DNA of 64,000 bases from Isoetes taiwanensis (GCA_021234155.1 JAJEKV010000002.1:39111841-39175840), one strand, 5' to 3'; positions 11,801-23,314 are shown, counted from the first letter of the stretch. Numbers and translations: made by a program. The notes: generated by a model from the letters alone, not told the origin.

Positions 11801-13660
11801 ACATTGCGGAGGTTCAAATGGCGATTCGACTTCGCCACATCGGCGGAATGCCAAAATTACCCTAGGGGCCAAGTTACACGGGCCGCTTTTGCAAAAGAAA
11901 GAAACACTTACGCCCTACATTGCAAAGATTCGCCAGCCCACATCCTAGGCCAATTGACTACGAGTGTGTGTGTTGCACATGAGATAGTTTACGCTTCTTC
12001 AGAAGGGGTGGGCCTCGGCCACAAAACTTGGTCCCTAGGGCAATGTCGACGCTCCGAGTCCATTGGCGAGACAGATCACGGTTCCCGAGAGGGAAAGTTG
12101 CCCGTCCGCCGCTGTGGCCTTCGGGAGAGGACTTTGGGGGGCAAAAGCTGCTTCGGGTGGTTTTAGGGTCCGTGCTCAAGGCCAACACCCCTCTACCTCA
12201 AGACACGGCGCAAGGTCCTAGTCAAATCGACAAGGGTAGAGCCTCCAAACGTAAACCCTATGAGTTGCCGTGTTCTAGCGGTGGTTTGCGTTTTGGGTGC
12301 CGAAGTTTTGATCTTTTGCACTTGGGACGTGGCGATCACATGCAGTTGAGAACGCCAAGCAAGGGGAACCGACAGAATGGAGTTTGGACCTGTACTCCTC
12401 CCGTTGTGGCGGTTAGAAGTCAAGGGCCGCTTTTTGCAGCAAGCAAGACATTCGTAGAATTCGTAATTAATGCATAGTAACGGACTTAAATTCTGATTTT
12501 TGTCGCCTAGCTTCCTAAGTCATCGCCAACATACAGGCCAACTTTCAAAAATTTTGGATAAGGTTTAGATCAAATAGTTTGCATTAGAACGGTCCGGCAC
12601 TTTGTTGTTTGGGTACTGAGCCGGGCGACTTGCCCAAGTCAAACAAGGCCAGGACCTTGCAAGGCCTCCTCATTAGAGGGGAGAGTCCAACCCCCGTGAG
12701 GCGAAGCCCTAAAAGCTTCCCGAGGAAGCCTTTCTTCGGCGGCCTCACGGGGCGACGCTAAAGACCACACTCCCAGATCTCGGTTCCCGTATCCGACCGT
12801 TGAATCCTTTGTTCAAGGGACCTGGTTCGAGAAGGTCCAAAAAAATCCAACATCCGTCCGGGAGAACATATCCAACCGCGAAGCGTCCTGCGGGCGACAG
12901 TGTAGAAACCAAAGTGTTTTGTCGTTCGGACATTGCGGAGGCTCCGAAATGGCGATTCGACTTCGCCACATCGGCCGAATGCCAAAATTACCTTAGGGAC
13001 CAAGTTACATGGTCAGTTTTGCGAAAGAAAGAAACACTTACGCCCTACATTGCAAAAGATTCAAAGCCCACCCACCTCCTAGGCCAATTGACTACGAAAG
13101 TGTGTTGCACATGAGATAGTTTGGCGCTTCTTCGAGAAGGGGTGGGCTTCGCCACAAAACTTGGTCCCTAGGGCAATGTCGACGTTGAGTCCATTGGCGA
13201 GACAGATCACGGTTCGGAGAGGGAAGTTGCTCGTCCGTCGCGGTGGCCTTCGGGGAGAGGACTTTTGGGGCAAGCCGCTTCCGGTGGGTTTTAGGGTCCG
13301 TGCTCGGCGCCAACACCCCCACGCCAAGACACGGCGCAAGGTCCTAGTCAAATCGACAAGGATAGAGCCCCAAACATAAACCCTATGAGTTGCCGTGTTC
13401 CAGCGGTGGTTTGCGTTTTGGGTGCCGAGTTTTGATATTTTGCACTTGGGACGTGGCCGATCACATGCAGTTGAGAACGCGAAGCAAGGGGAACTGACGG
13501 AATGGAGTTTGGACCTGTACTCCTCCCGTTGTGGCAGTTAGAAGTCAAGGCCCGCTTTTGCAGTAGCAAGACATTCGTAAATTCGTAATTAATGCATAGT
13601 ACGGACTTAAATTCTGATTTTTTGTCAGCTAGCTTCCTAAGTCATCGTCAACATACAGGC
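2808..13660. repeat. tandem array, about 9.6 units of 1.13 kb
   Basis: The anchor AATTAATGCATAG recurs at 3427, 4568, 5698, 6813, 7949, 9074, 10211, 11328, 12465 and 13587. The spacings are 1141, 1130, 1115, 1136, 1125, 1137, 1117, 1137 and 1122. The array starts abruptly at GGAATGCCAAAATTACC (2808) and stops abruptly after CAACATACAGGC (13660). Units are strongly similar, differing by small indels that fall mainly in G/C runs and destroy any long frame. I see no conserved coding frame and consider the short ORFs non-genic. Each unit carries a 16 bp inverted repeat (CCCTAGGGACCAAGTT and its complement; 2823-2838 and 2984-2999 in unit 1), often with one changed base in the right arm. It lies wholly inside the CACTA element and makes up 80 percent of it. 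Confidence 0.95.
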
Positions 13661-14060
13661 ATGTTGAGATAAACTACATCTTCGCATGTTGGTAGGGTAT
13701 TAGTTCTCATAGCAGGGGACAAAATTAAAAAAATATATATATATATGTCGTCGTAACAAACGAACACGTAGCTACATATACTATTGGTGGAAACCTAACC
13801 TTTTTAAATCTAACAAAATAAAATTTTAAGATAAACTACATCTTTGCATGTTGGTAAGGTATTAGTTATCATAGGAGGTAAGGTATTACTAGTTATCATC
13901 ATCGTATTATATACCTCATAGCTCAACGGATGTACCACAAAACATTGAATATTCTCATGGTGGTATATTTCATAACTTTAACGGGTGTAACAAGTCAAAT
14001 AAACCCATGTATCAAGTGTACATGCATTCTATACTATTCAAAAGAAAAAAAAAAAAAAAA
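13661..14060. other. AT-rich internal CACTA sequence with short repeat, no gene
   Basis: Contains an (AT)n run near 13733-13746 and a phrase beginning AGATAAACTACATCTT that occurs twice (about 13668 and 13831), each followed by a similar GCATGTTGGTAnGGTATTAGTT. A poly(A) run lies near 14045. No coding potential seen. Confidence 0.6.
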
Positions 14061-14084
14061 AATTTGGTCGCCGTAAAAAAAAAA

Positions 14085-14160
14085 ACGTCATTATAAACGT
14101 CGTTCAACAACGTTTTGTGTCATCGTTTAACGACGTCACGACGTCGTTAAACGACGACCT
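14085..14160. repeat. internal cluster of CACTA subterminal motifs
   Basis: Several ACGTCGTT and TTAACGACG copies occur here, 1.6 kb inside the right end. They are the same motif as at both termini. It may mark an older element end or a subterminal region stretched by later insertion. Confidence 0.6.
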
Positions 14161-14385
14161 GTGATTTAAATCGAAAACAGGCGGTAATCCCGCCGCTTAT
14201 TTTCGAAAGCAAGCAAAGCTTATGGAGGGCGTTTTTGAGGCGATTTCGGGCGTGGATCTACTTTGGGGTCTATTCTAAGTGTAAGACAAGCTTCATAAGG
14301 TATGTGCACGGATCAACCAACTCGTTTTTTGAATCTAAACTTGTTTTTGGGTAGATTTAGGGCTTTTTGTATTTGTTGTTTGTTC

Positions 14386-14640
14386 TTCCTTCAACCTTCA
14401 TTCTTCTTCTTCCATTCTTGCATCCTTCTTCCATACATATTCTTCCATTCCCTTTGTCATCTTCTTCTTCGATTCTTCCTCCTCTTATACTACTTCTTCC
14501 TCCTCTTATTCAAATTCTTACTCTTAATCCTCCTCTTGCGCTTCATCCATCTTCTTCGTATTCTTCCTCCCCATTTTCGGGTTCCTCCTCTTCTTCTTAG
14601 CCTTTTCTTCTTCGGAATTCTTCCATTCTTCTTCTAATTT
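14386..14640 (+). repeat. polypyrimidine (CTTCTTCC-rich) tract
   Basis: About 250 bases almost free of purines on the plus strand, made of imperfect CTT and CTTCTTCCT repeats. The long Phe/Leu/Ser-rich ORFs here are translations of this tract and not genes. Such tracts can sit in promoters or 5' leaders of plant transcripts; no transcript is evident. Confidence 0.75.
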
Positions 14641-14749
14641 TTTTCCCATCTAAGAAGACGTCGTTAAAAGACGAGACCCTTCTTCTTTCCAAAATTTTTC
14701 CTTATTAGTTTTTTTATACTATTTCTTTTTAATTATTGAATTTTTTGTT

Positions 14750-15070
14750 TTGCATGTACACTCCTAGCAAAATGTGTTGTTCTTGCAAAACAACTTGGCA
14801 CCTCTTCCAGGTAAGGATTTAATTTTTTCAATACGCTAATAAAATATTAATGCTTTATTTAGGTTAAATTGTTATCCAAGAAGGGGACGTCATTGAAACC
14901 ACCCCTCTTCCATTGATTTTCCATATTTTTTTTTCCTTTAAGTTGTTTATTTATACTAATATTTTACTAATCATTAAATTTATTGTTTTGCATGTACACT
15001 CCTAGCAAAGGCGTTGTTTGTGCAAAACAACTTTGCCACCTTGTACCGGATAAGCATTTAATTTTCAATA
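14750..15070. repeat. diverged tandem duplication of about 236 bp
   Basis: TTTTGCATGTACACTCCTAGCAAA occurs at about 14751 and again at about 14987. Each is followed by a similar stretch (GTTGTT, GCAAAACAACTT, GCACC/GCCACC, GGATAAGnATTTAATTTT). The copies are well diverged and have no ORF. Confidence 0.65.
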
Positions 15071-15349
15071 TGCTTAATGTATTGATTAATGTAATTATCT
15101 TAATTTATTGATTAATGTATTTAGCTAAAAAAATTGGGGCTTCATTTATTTTTGTATTTTTTTAATATATTTAAGCGACATAATTTAATGACGTTAAAAT
15201 CTTATATTTCTTTATTGGTTAAATTCATTTTATAGGCTTTAATATTAAATGTATTAACTTCATTCATAATAAATGTATTATTATTATTTTTTTCAAAAAA
15301 AAATTAAAAAAAAAATTAAAAAAAAAATTAAAAATTTTTTTTTTTTAAT

Positions 15350-15763
15350 ACACGTAAGCAACGTCGTTACGACGTCGTTAAACGACGACGTGTACGTGGC
15401 TGCCACGTCAGCAACGGCGCTGCCAACGCCGCGCTGGCCGCCCGGCCGTGTGGCTGCCACGTGTACGTGACGTCGTTAAACGACGTCATACACGTGGCTG
15501 CCACGTCAGCAACCCGCTCGCCGACGCCACGCTGGCCGCCCGGCCGCGTGGCAGCCACGTGTACGTGGCGTCGTTGAATGACGTTACGTCATCGCTTTAA
15601 GACGACGCCGTTGCGACGCGTATAGCGACGCATCCGCGTCGTAAAACGACGTGCAGACGTCGTTATAGGCGTCGTTTATCGACTTTTTGGCGTCGTTCAT
15701 CGACGTTCAAATGACGTCTGGACGTCGTAATAGACGTCGTAACAGGGCAAAGTTTTCGTAGTG
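15350..15763. repeat. right subterminal repeat region of the CACTA element
   Basis: Mirror of the left end: many ACGTCGTTAAACGACG-like motifs. An approximately 107 bp direct repeat carries CGTGGCTGCCACGTCAGCAA and GCTGGCCGCCCGGCCG at about 15396 and 15492. The element terminates in TTCGTAGTG at 15763 followed by TAA. Confidence 0.8.
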
Positions 15764-16440
15764 TAAGGTGGAAGTTGCTTGATCTCATCTGGGAATATAT
15801 CATGGAATTCCCTCACTAGCTTGGCTATTGGCTTCGACATCTTGTTCAATGCTTTGGCCTCCTTGTCTTCCTCTGTTTTTGGCTCTTCAACCTCGAGATT
15901 AAAGACATAGGCCACTTGTTCTTTCTTTATGCATCTAAGCAACCTCTTACTAGACATGCATTGCATGACTGGAGTGACTTCTTTACCTATTATCTCAATG
16001 ATTTTGCCATTTCGCGCCGTGAGAGTGACTTTCCGCTCCCCACAATCAATCACAGCTCCAGCCGGGCCAAGGTATTTCATGCCTATGATCAAGTCATACT
16101 TGCTGATGTTCATGACTTCTGCTCCCATTCCAATGTTGATACTGCAAGTCTATGTCGAATTTGATCCTTTTTCCTGCTTGCCAACACAACAGGCCTGGGC
16201 TTGGACTTCAAAGGCTTCAGCTTCAACAACTCTACCATCCTTGGTGAAGCAAAATTATGGGTGTTCCCCGTGTCTATCAACACTATGAAGGACTTGGCTT
16301 TGGCTTTCCCTATTGTTGAGATGACCTGATATTGACTCTCGGCATTCTCAGAGTCAATGGCGGCAAAGATATGGCACTCACCCTGGATGTAGTCGCGAGC
16401 ATCTTCATCCTCATTCTCCAGGGGTGTCTCCCATCCTCCT
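15764..16440 (-). pseudogene. Ty3/gypsy aspartic protease domain, decayed
   Basis: The minus strand near 16281-16263 encodes VLIDTGNTHNF, holding the DTG active-site triad of a retroviral-type aspartic protease. A frameshift near 16130 moves into the frame carrying YDLIIGMKYLGPAGAVIDC, the flap-side IxGMxxL-like motif, followed by an acidic linker and FHDIFPDEIKQLPP, the typical lead-in to RT. At 15766 the frame runs into the CACTA terminus. The continuation is at 2255 on the far side of the insertion. Confidence 0.88.
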
Positions 16441-17200
16441 AGCTCTTTTATGCCGCGTTCATCACAAAAGGACAGTCGTGTGCCCTATGTCCTAGTTGGA
16501 AGCACCTGAAACACAACTGCATTTTTATACATTCCTGTCTCTTCTCCTTCGGGATGGACTGCAAGGACTGCTTCACTGCTTTGAAGTAGTTTAAACCACC
16601 CGATTGCTCTTTGTCCTTAAAGCTGACCTGCTTCTTGTCCTGCTTCCCAAAATTTGCATTACCTTGCTTCCCATAGTTTGCATTGTACTGAGGTCTAGCA
16701 GCTATCGGGCGTGTTACTCTTGGACTATAGCTTCCAGTAGCTTTCCCCTTGTCCTGATAGTAATGCTGCTTTTGTGTATAATTTTGGGGACCTATTCCTA
16801 GTAAGCTCACAACCTTGGACTCCGCTTCTGACACTGTTCTGGGGTTGGTAGCTCTCACAAGCTTTCTGATCTCCTCGTTCAAATCTTCAATATACCCCTC
16901 CACTGCATGCCTTTCGCTCAACTTTGGCACATAGAGCTTCAGCCTCATAAATTCTTTGGTGTATTTCTGCACCATCTTATTGCCCTGTTCCAACCTGTAA
17001 AACTGCTGCATCATGTGGCACTTGTGTTCTCATGGCACGTAGTGACGTTTAAATGCCTTGGAGAACTTCTTGAATCTGAAGTTATCCCTGCAACCCATGG
17101 GTCTTGGCATAGTCTTTCCACCAAATTCTGGTTGCTCCCTTGAGGTTGGCTGTTGCTACTCTGCCCTTGTCCTTATCTTTCATGCCATAAGCATTCCCAT
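16441..17200 (-). pseudogene. Ty3/gypsy gag with CCHC zinc knuckle, decayed
   Basis: The ORF at 17014-16448 contains the capsid-like segment FYRLEQGNKMVQKYTKEFMRL. A basic Gln/Lys-rich region follows, ending in LCFRCFQLGHRAHDC, a C-x2-C-x4-H-x4-C nucleic-acid-binding knuckle near 16500-16456. Upstream at 17190-17040 a shifted frame reads through an RIWWKDYAKTHG-like capsid stretch, so the gag start lies before 17190 and the gene is frameshifted. No 5' LTR or primer-binding site was found beyond 17200, suggesting 5' truncation. The domain order gag-PR-RT-RH-INT confirms the Ty3/gypsy assignment. Confidence 0.85.
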
Positions 17201-19470
17201 AATCATTCTAAGTTGCTGCCTAGGTGAAGTTCAGTATCTGAACATCTATTGCCTTTTGCCAGATGGTACAATGGGTATGAATATTATTTGAGTTTAAAAA
17301 AAGGATCTTATGTTGGTAGCAAAAGGGTTATTATCTACACCATACCTCTAGAGCTGCTCATCACTCCAATTATGCAAGGGAACCTCTAAATTATGCATGA
17401 TAAACACTTAAAATAATCCAAAATCCTCTTTCATACAAAATGTGCACTCTATGGATATACGAAATATTATACCACAAAGAATGCATTGGCAACTATAAGA
17501 ACAAATATACACTTGGCCCAACATAAAACTATGCTACATATAATGGTAGAAAACATAGACCACACCATGCAACTAGTAGACAAGTCAATGTACATAACCT
17601 AAGTTTTCATACCATATATAAAGCAGTAACATTTCTGTTCTTAAAAAATAAGGATCTAATTTTTCTGGGCTGAGAGTAGCCCTGGCGCTCGACACGTACA
17701 TTTTTTCTTCATTTCTAAAATAATTAAGGTAATATTTCTGTGCCAAGACATGACACGACACTTCTTTTCCTCTGTTTTTTGCTCCGAGCTCTGGCGATGG
17801 CCGATTGATGGCCTGGAGGCGCTCTTTGAGGGCGCTTTTCTTTCTTCTAACTCGACACATGCCATGGCAGATGGTCTAGAGTCCCTTCCGCCAGATCTAG
17901 TGGGGAAATCGATGTTGTGATTTTTAAGGAGTGCTTCGCCATGCTTTGGTTTCACTTCCTTAAGCTCTAACCGTGGCGCCTTTGAGATGAGTTGTATAAA
18001 CGCCGCCACCGAAGTTGGCTTAACTCTAGCGCCACAATTAGAAAATGTGTATTTTGAGAAAAAATGGGTTTTGTATGATCGTTCAAGAACCGATGCTATG
18101 AAACGGCTTTTGATGACCCAACCGATGTTTTATTGCCGTGCCGTAATCCGGTGGGCGGTTTATGGTCTGGCTAGCAGAAAGCAAATTCTTCCACGCCTCA
18201 CCGTGATTCGTTGAATAAAAGCGAGGTTTGTACTACCCCCTACTTCGCGGGTGCTTGAGAACTCTTATAGATCGGATCCGGGGATTTTGAATGCCGGTTA
18301 TAGAAGTTCAGGAGGAGAACATCAGTTTTGGGCTTAGGACAATTGTAGAGGAGTGAAGGGTAATTCCAGTCATAAATAGTGGAGATTGAGAGCCCCAATT
18401 TTGAGGTGCAGATTGAGTCCGGCTATTGTAAGCCTTATGTTATGTGTCGATAGAAGAATTTGTTTAGGTAAAAGTTGTGTAAAGAACGTCGCAAAATAAT
18501 AAATCTCAATCAATTGAGCTCCCATGGTTGCAAAAGAACCCCCCACGTGTCCAGGCATCATTTCTTGCAACTCAACTTTTTGAGCCAACGCATACAATGC
18601 ACTCATGGTAGTCGAACTCAAATGTCACTCTGGTGGAGGTGTTTTTGGAAGTGACTGAACCCAACTTCTTTAGATTTTAGAGGTAATCTTATCAAATGCG
18701 CTTGCTTGCTCTCCGGATTTTTGTTGTCTTGTGCTCAGAACATACATCTAGCATGTGCAATGGCTTTCCATTTTCAGATTTTATGCAAGCCGATACAAAG
18801 CCTAAGCTTGAGCAGATTACAAAGGATGCGGGGGCATGCTCCTAGGGCATCTTAAAGTCAAGGTAAGCTGCTTTTGGTGTTCTGTAGCATGCTCTTTTCT
18901 TCAATTTCTTAATTATATGTCTATTGATTGATCGGGTTGATGGCATGTCATGGACCACTTAAGTTTGTTGTGCATACCATGTCAAAGCCATTCGGTTCCC
19001 AAGTGACCATTTTCTATTCAGGAATGGCGAATGCCTATGATGATGTTTCTCACGAGAAGGTACCAAGATGGTCGGGTGATATTTCGTTTGAAAACTAAAA
19101 TTCATCCTTTAATGTCCACGACTTCACAACAATTTATATGGGAATCATTATGTCAATAAAAGTAGTATTTCAAAGATGCAATTACTCACGTTGCATATGT
19201 TCTTATCCAATCATAATGTTCTTATATCTATGTTGGTCAACGGATGCGGGTTACATCGGAAAACATGGAGTGGAACGGAATTGATAAATCTTACATGGCC
19301 AAATATATTTTCCAACCATTCGGTCTTGATTTATCTATCTTTTCCCACTTTGGATGTTGTAAGTTTCTGCATTTGATGTCGTAAGCTTTTGGCTCATTAA
19401 GTCGAGAAATCTGAAAATGGTTAATACTATCCCAAAGTCGTACGTAATTGCATATATACAAGCGGCGCCC
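17201..19470. other. unassigned DNA, no gene recognised
   Basis: AT-rich sequence with scattered short ORFs. A 117-codon minus-strand ORF at 18009-17656 is Lys/Glu/Ser-rich, has no motif I know and lacks support from neighbours. No terminal repeats, polymerase motifs or tRNA-like structure were seen. Confidence 0.5.
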
Positions 19471-19694
19471 ACCCTTTGACAAAATCAGAAATCCACTTAT
19501 TTGATTCAATCACCTAATACCGCAGCAGATTATTTCATTGCGGCATTTCTTTGGCTTGCATTTCCCATCATTTTTTCGTTCCACCCTTTGACAAAAATGA
19601 GAAATCCATTTATTTGATTCAATAATCTAATACTACGATTATTATTTCTTTGCGGCATTTATTTGGCTTGCATTTCCCATCATTTTTTTTCGTT
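19471..19694. repeat. tandem duplication, two copies of 112 bp
   Basis: ACCCTTTGACAAAA begins at 19471 and again at 19583. Both copies run through CTTATTTGATTCAAT-like and TGCGGCATTT-like phrases to GGCTTGCATTTCCCATCATTTTTT. The copies differ by scattered substitutions. No coding potential. Confidence 0.85.
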
Positions 19695-21720
19695 TGTCTA
19701 TTGTTCGTTCCTTTTTACATGCTTTTGAACCAGACCCAACATGGTATCCATCTTAAACTTGAATTCCCTAAGAGGGCTAAGCATTAATGTCGGAAAGGAG
19801 TTTCAAAAGTTCCGAGTTTCTAAAAAGTTTGAAACAGTTAATAAGTGTTAAGGAATACCGAAATGAAGAAATAAGAGATTTAGCAATTTATATCCTGGGT
19901 TTACTACATTTTGTAGCATCCCATCTCGCGAAGAGAACAAAGCAGCACGGCAGAGATGGCGAGGCATCATTCTACAAGATAAGATCTTGAGAGGTGAAGC
20001 TTGCAAAATTTGCGAGTACTTTTGATATCAATAGTCTATTTAGCGACTTTTATATTATTGGGACAAAGAAATAAAACAATACCTAGCCTGGTCGGGGAAT
20101 AAGCCATGTTCATTGAGCATGAACATTGTCCTAAGGTATTTAGTCTTAAGATAAGCATTTTGCTACAGTCTACGATATGTTCTCCAAGACTCGCTCCCAA
20201 GGTTGACTGCAATTTGGTGGCTATGGGAGGGAAAGATTAAGTTTATGGCTTGCTATCGTTTTCTAGTCCTTGTGCATAATTTAAGTTGTAATGAGGGAGA
20301 AGCACGGAGATATTGTTAATTGGGATATATCATCGTCACACGACTTACTATGGAGAATACATTCTTTGGAGGAGTTGCATAAAATGCAAGCGGAGTGGCA
20401 TATGATGTCCTATATTTAATTCGACAACTCATGTCCAAATTATATTGATCAAATCTTGATGAGACTGGAACAACGAGATCTGTTATTGACAACAAGCAAT
20501 CGAAGCTGAAACATATATTAGGGACGCTGAAATTTCGCCCATTGTTCAATTCGGATCTATTGGAGCATTCTTGAGTAGTAGTCGATAAATGCAATAATAA
20601 CGATATCGGCAATTCAAGTTGCCATTTCTTCCATGATTCTTGCTCGTGCTTTATGGCTTGCATTATACATGTGAAAATTTTCATTTTTACTCTTGCTTTA
20701 TAAAGTGTCCATTAAAGTCGCTTTTGATGGGTTTGAACCATGCATTGTGTATTCACCTTATTTCGACTCAAATAGCCCTCAATGGATTCATTTTGTGTTT
20801 GAATCTTTGCTTTTCCTTTATCCGGTTGTGCAGTAAATCTTTTCCATAATACTCTATATTGCTATTACATTTTGCTCATTCATATTTGATTAAAACAAGT
20901 ATGATATTTGCGAATATTGACATTACTTGGGCTCTGCTTAATCCTGCCGAGAATGCAGTATAGAAGCGCTTATAGCAATCTGTATTATTATAGGAAGTAA
21001 AACTTTTGCTGCACAATGGTTTCTTTAGGCTTCTAAATTGTGCTTTGTGCTACTAATTTATTTTTAGGCACATGCAATAATGCGTCTTGCGGGAAATGGT
21101 ACCTTACCTTCGAATAGCGGGATGTTGCAGGTTAGGCCATTTGTTATGAGCTGGGAAAGAGAAACGTTCGCGGCGGCCTTGGCCGCCGCGATAAGTTTCT
21201 TGTACGAATAAGGATCATGCTCTAAAAGGAGTGCAAAAATAGATATAATCGTTGGAATTACTAGTACTAGTTAATATAAGAAATTATGCTCAAAGTTCAT
21301 AATGACTTTAAGGATTGAAACAAGTGTATAAAAAAACAATATCATAAACCAACATAATAGCCTGCTAACATGCATAGTAAATAAGCATGTGCCAAAAACA
21401 TATAACACACTTCCAAAATCAAACATGGTTCTTGAACTAATAAAAAAAGCTTGGGAGGATTGAAACTAGGTTAAAACCATGTATCTGATCATGCTAACCA
21501 GTATGTAAAATCATCATAGATTATAATATTAACAATGTAGGCTCAAAAATCACCTCCTAAACTAGCAATAATTTTAAGAAACTAGTGTAAGACATAGAAT
21601 TAGTATAAGAACTATGATCAAACTAGTAGTGATATTACAAAACCATGAAAGTCATCTAGTTTTCATTGACATTACGAGTTGCATGTATTAAAAACCACCC
21701 TTATACTGGTTTCCATCATG
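19695..21720. other. unassigned DNA with one GC-rich hairpin
   Basis: Mostly AT-rich with no supported gene. At 21169-21190 there is a perfect inverted repeat with 10 bp arms (CGCGGCGGCC and GGCCGCCGCG) around TT, out of character with its surroundings. ORFs such as 19787-19990 are short and show no domain. Confidence 0.5.
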
Positions 21721-22210
21721 ATTATGAATGCGAGTTACTTTTTGGGGGCCTTGTGTAACCAGGCTTCGGCTTCCTTCCGTGACCTGTTATCCCTTGAGAA
21801 CTGCTTCCATACATTGCTCAGTGAGGAGTCGACTTTCTTCTGATAGTCGGCTTCTTTCCTACCTTTATCATGGTTCGGACCTTCCGACGATGTTCTCGAT
21901 CGTTGTCCTGCTTCCTCTGATTCCGTGTCGGGGTCAGAACTAGTATTGAAAGAGTCCGTGCTGGGGATCTCCTTCTCCAGTTTGTCTTATTCGTTCTCTG
22001 AATAGGTGCCTGGGGCAACTGAACATTCTGGTCTAGTGCTATTGCTACCCTCGCTACCAGCAAGGCTTTTATTTCCTGGATATCTGATCTCATCTGGGAT
22101 ATCTCTTCTTCAGGGGTCGGTGCCTCGAACTCCTAGTACAAGTTCCTTGGCTGGAATTGTCGCGAGGGAGTTTGGTGTTTTGCTCTACGATCTGGGGTGC
22201 TCTAGCTGTA
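21720..22210 (-). pseudogene. decayed coding fragment, gag-like, unidentified
   Basis: On the minus strand one frame gives FEAPTPEEEISQMRSDIQE followed by IKALLVARVAIALDQNVQL. After a single frameshift near 21985 a second frame continues as SDPDTESEEAGQRSRTSSEG and then VWKQFSRDNRSRKEAEAWLH. The mix of acidic/charged linker and helical segments resembles the N-terminal part of plant retrotransposon gag proteins. No zinc knuckle or enzymatic motif is present, so the identity is a guess. It could equally be a relic of a host gene. Confidence 0.35.
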
Positions 22211-22414
22211 TATACATTAGATTGTACTCTTATGATTAGCTTCTGTTTGTTATTGCATTGGTTGTTTGATGATATAGCTGTGGACAAAAGATATCAAAGA
22301 ACATTCATAATACTATGTTTTAAGTCTTCAATATAATGTTATATAAAAAACTAAGCATCTACGGAGTGGTTTAATATGTTTCCATCTACAAAATGGTCTC
22401 TATGAATCATTTTT

Positions 22415-22561
22415 AAATTCTAAGTGTTCCACAATGATCATTATGCAAAGGGAACGCCAAAACTATTTTTAGATTTTAAAAATTCGAATGTTGGCCGTTC
22501 CCGTTCCAATTTTTCCCGTTCCCATTCCAATTTTTTTCCCGTCCCGTTCCAGGTAACTATG
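22415..22561. mobile_element. terminal remnant of a hAT element
   Basis: The sequence from TAAGTGTTCCAC to the end GTTCCAGGTAACTATG parallels the last 150 bp of the intact hAT element at 34125-38874 (TAAGTGTTCTATG ... TTCCGGGTAGCTATG). It includes the CCCGTTCC-rich subterminal repeats and the AAAAATTCGAAnGTTGG phrase. The matching left end was not found nearby, so this is a deletion derivative or fragment of the same family. Confidence 0.75.
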
Positions 22562-23314
22562 CACCTATGTCCATCCGAAGCAATCTGCGGGCAAGTCATG
22601 GTGGTTGGCAACCCTACCCTACCACACCTATATCCATCCGAAGCAAGTTATACGAATGAACTCAAAACTGTTTTTGATAAATAGTCGCAACTATTTCATG
22701 ATTTGTGCAGCTATATTCTCTAACACAAAAAAACCAAAGTTTTGCCAAATTTGCAACATAATGGAGCCCAATTTTCCCTGAATTTGCAACAAAATGATGC
22801 ACTCACCAAAATTTGCAATAAGCCAAGAAGACCAACTGAAAAGAACAATTAGAACGACACTTGCAAACAATTTTCTGACCAAGTTGTGGATTGTTGTCGA
22901 GCACTCTCCTCCTCAATGCTCTTCCCCTTTGACATAATTAGATGGTGCAAATCTAAGCATTTACTGATCTAGATGTGATAAGCTGCATGAAATTACCTAA
23001 AGAATCAGATCTAGCCGTTGATTTGACCATGGGATTAAATTCTCGATGCAATGCATGACCATGCACGACCCAAATCGCGACCAAGCCTCGATTCACGATG
23101 CTGCTTGCCAAGAGGTATTGAAACTTTGCTTATAACCTTACTATGTCACAATTTCATGTATTTTATTATCATTTTCTTCTTTTCAATTTGCACTAGAACA
23201 AGAGCATTAATAAACAATTTTCCTGCATCCGTCAGCTGACCAATTTATAAAGACTAGAATGTTCTACCAAAAGTGGAAAGAGTCAATTTCCAAAAAGAAC
23301 ACAACTAAATAAAC

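Larger units (their letters stand above)
2259..15763. mobile_element. CACTA-type DNA transposon, 13.5 kb, non-autonomous
   Basis: The ends read CACTACAAGGGAT on the left and, reverse-complemented, CACTACGAAAACT on the right. CACTAC is the hallmark of the CACTA (En/Spm) superfamily. The flanking trinucleotide TAA is repeated exactly at 2256-2258 and 15764-15766, the 3 bp duplication that superfamily makes. Both ends carry dense direct and inverted copies of a CGTCGTTnAACGACG-like motif, as expected of subterminal transposase-binding repeats. I found no transposase ORF, so it should depend on an autonomous partner. Inside are the 1.13 kb tandem array (2808-13660), AT-rich DNA and a polypyrimidine tract. 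Excising the element plus one TAA rejoins the gypsy reading frame, which fixes both borders to the base. Confidence 0.92.

Noticed and set aside
2808..13660. CRISPR-like or rDNA-like array
   Set aside because: The unit is 1.13 kb with no short direct repeats and spacers, and no 18S, 5.8S, 25S or 5S sequence is recognisable.
14302..14637. Leu/Phe-rich ORF that could be read as a membrane protein
   Set aside because: It is the translation of a polypyrimidine tract; a second frame gives an equally long Ser/Pro/Leu ORF.
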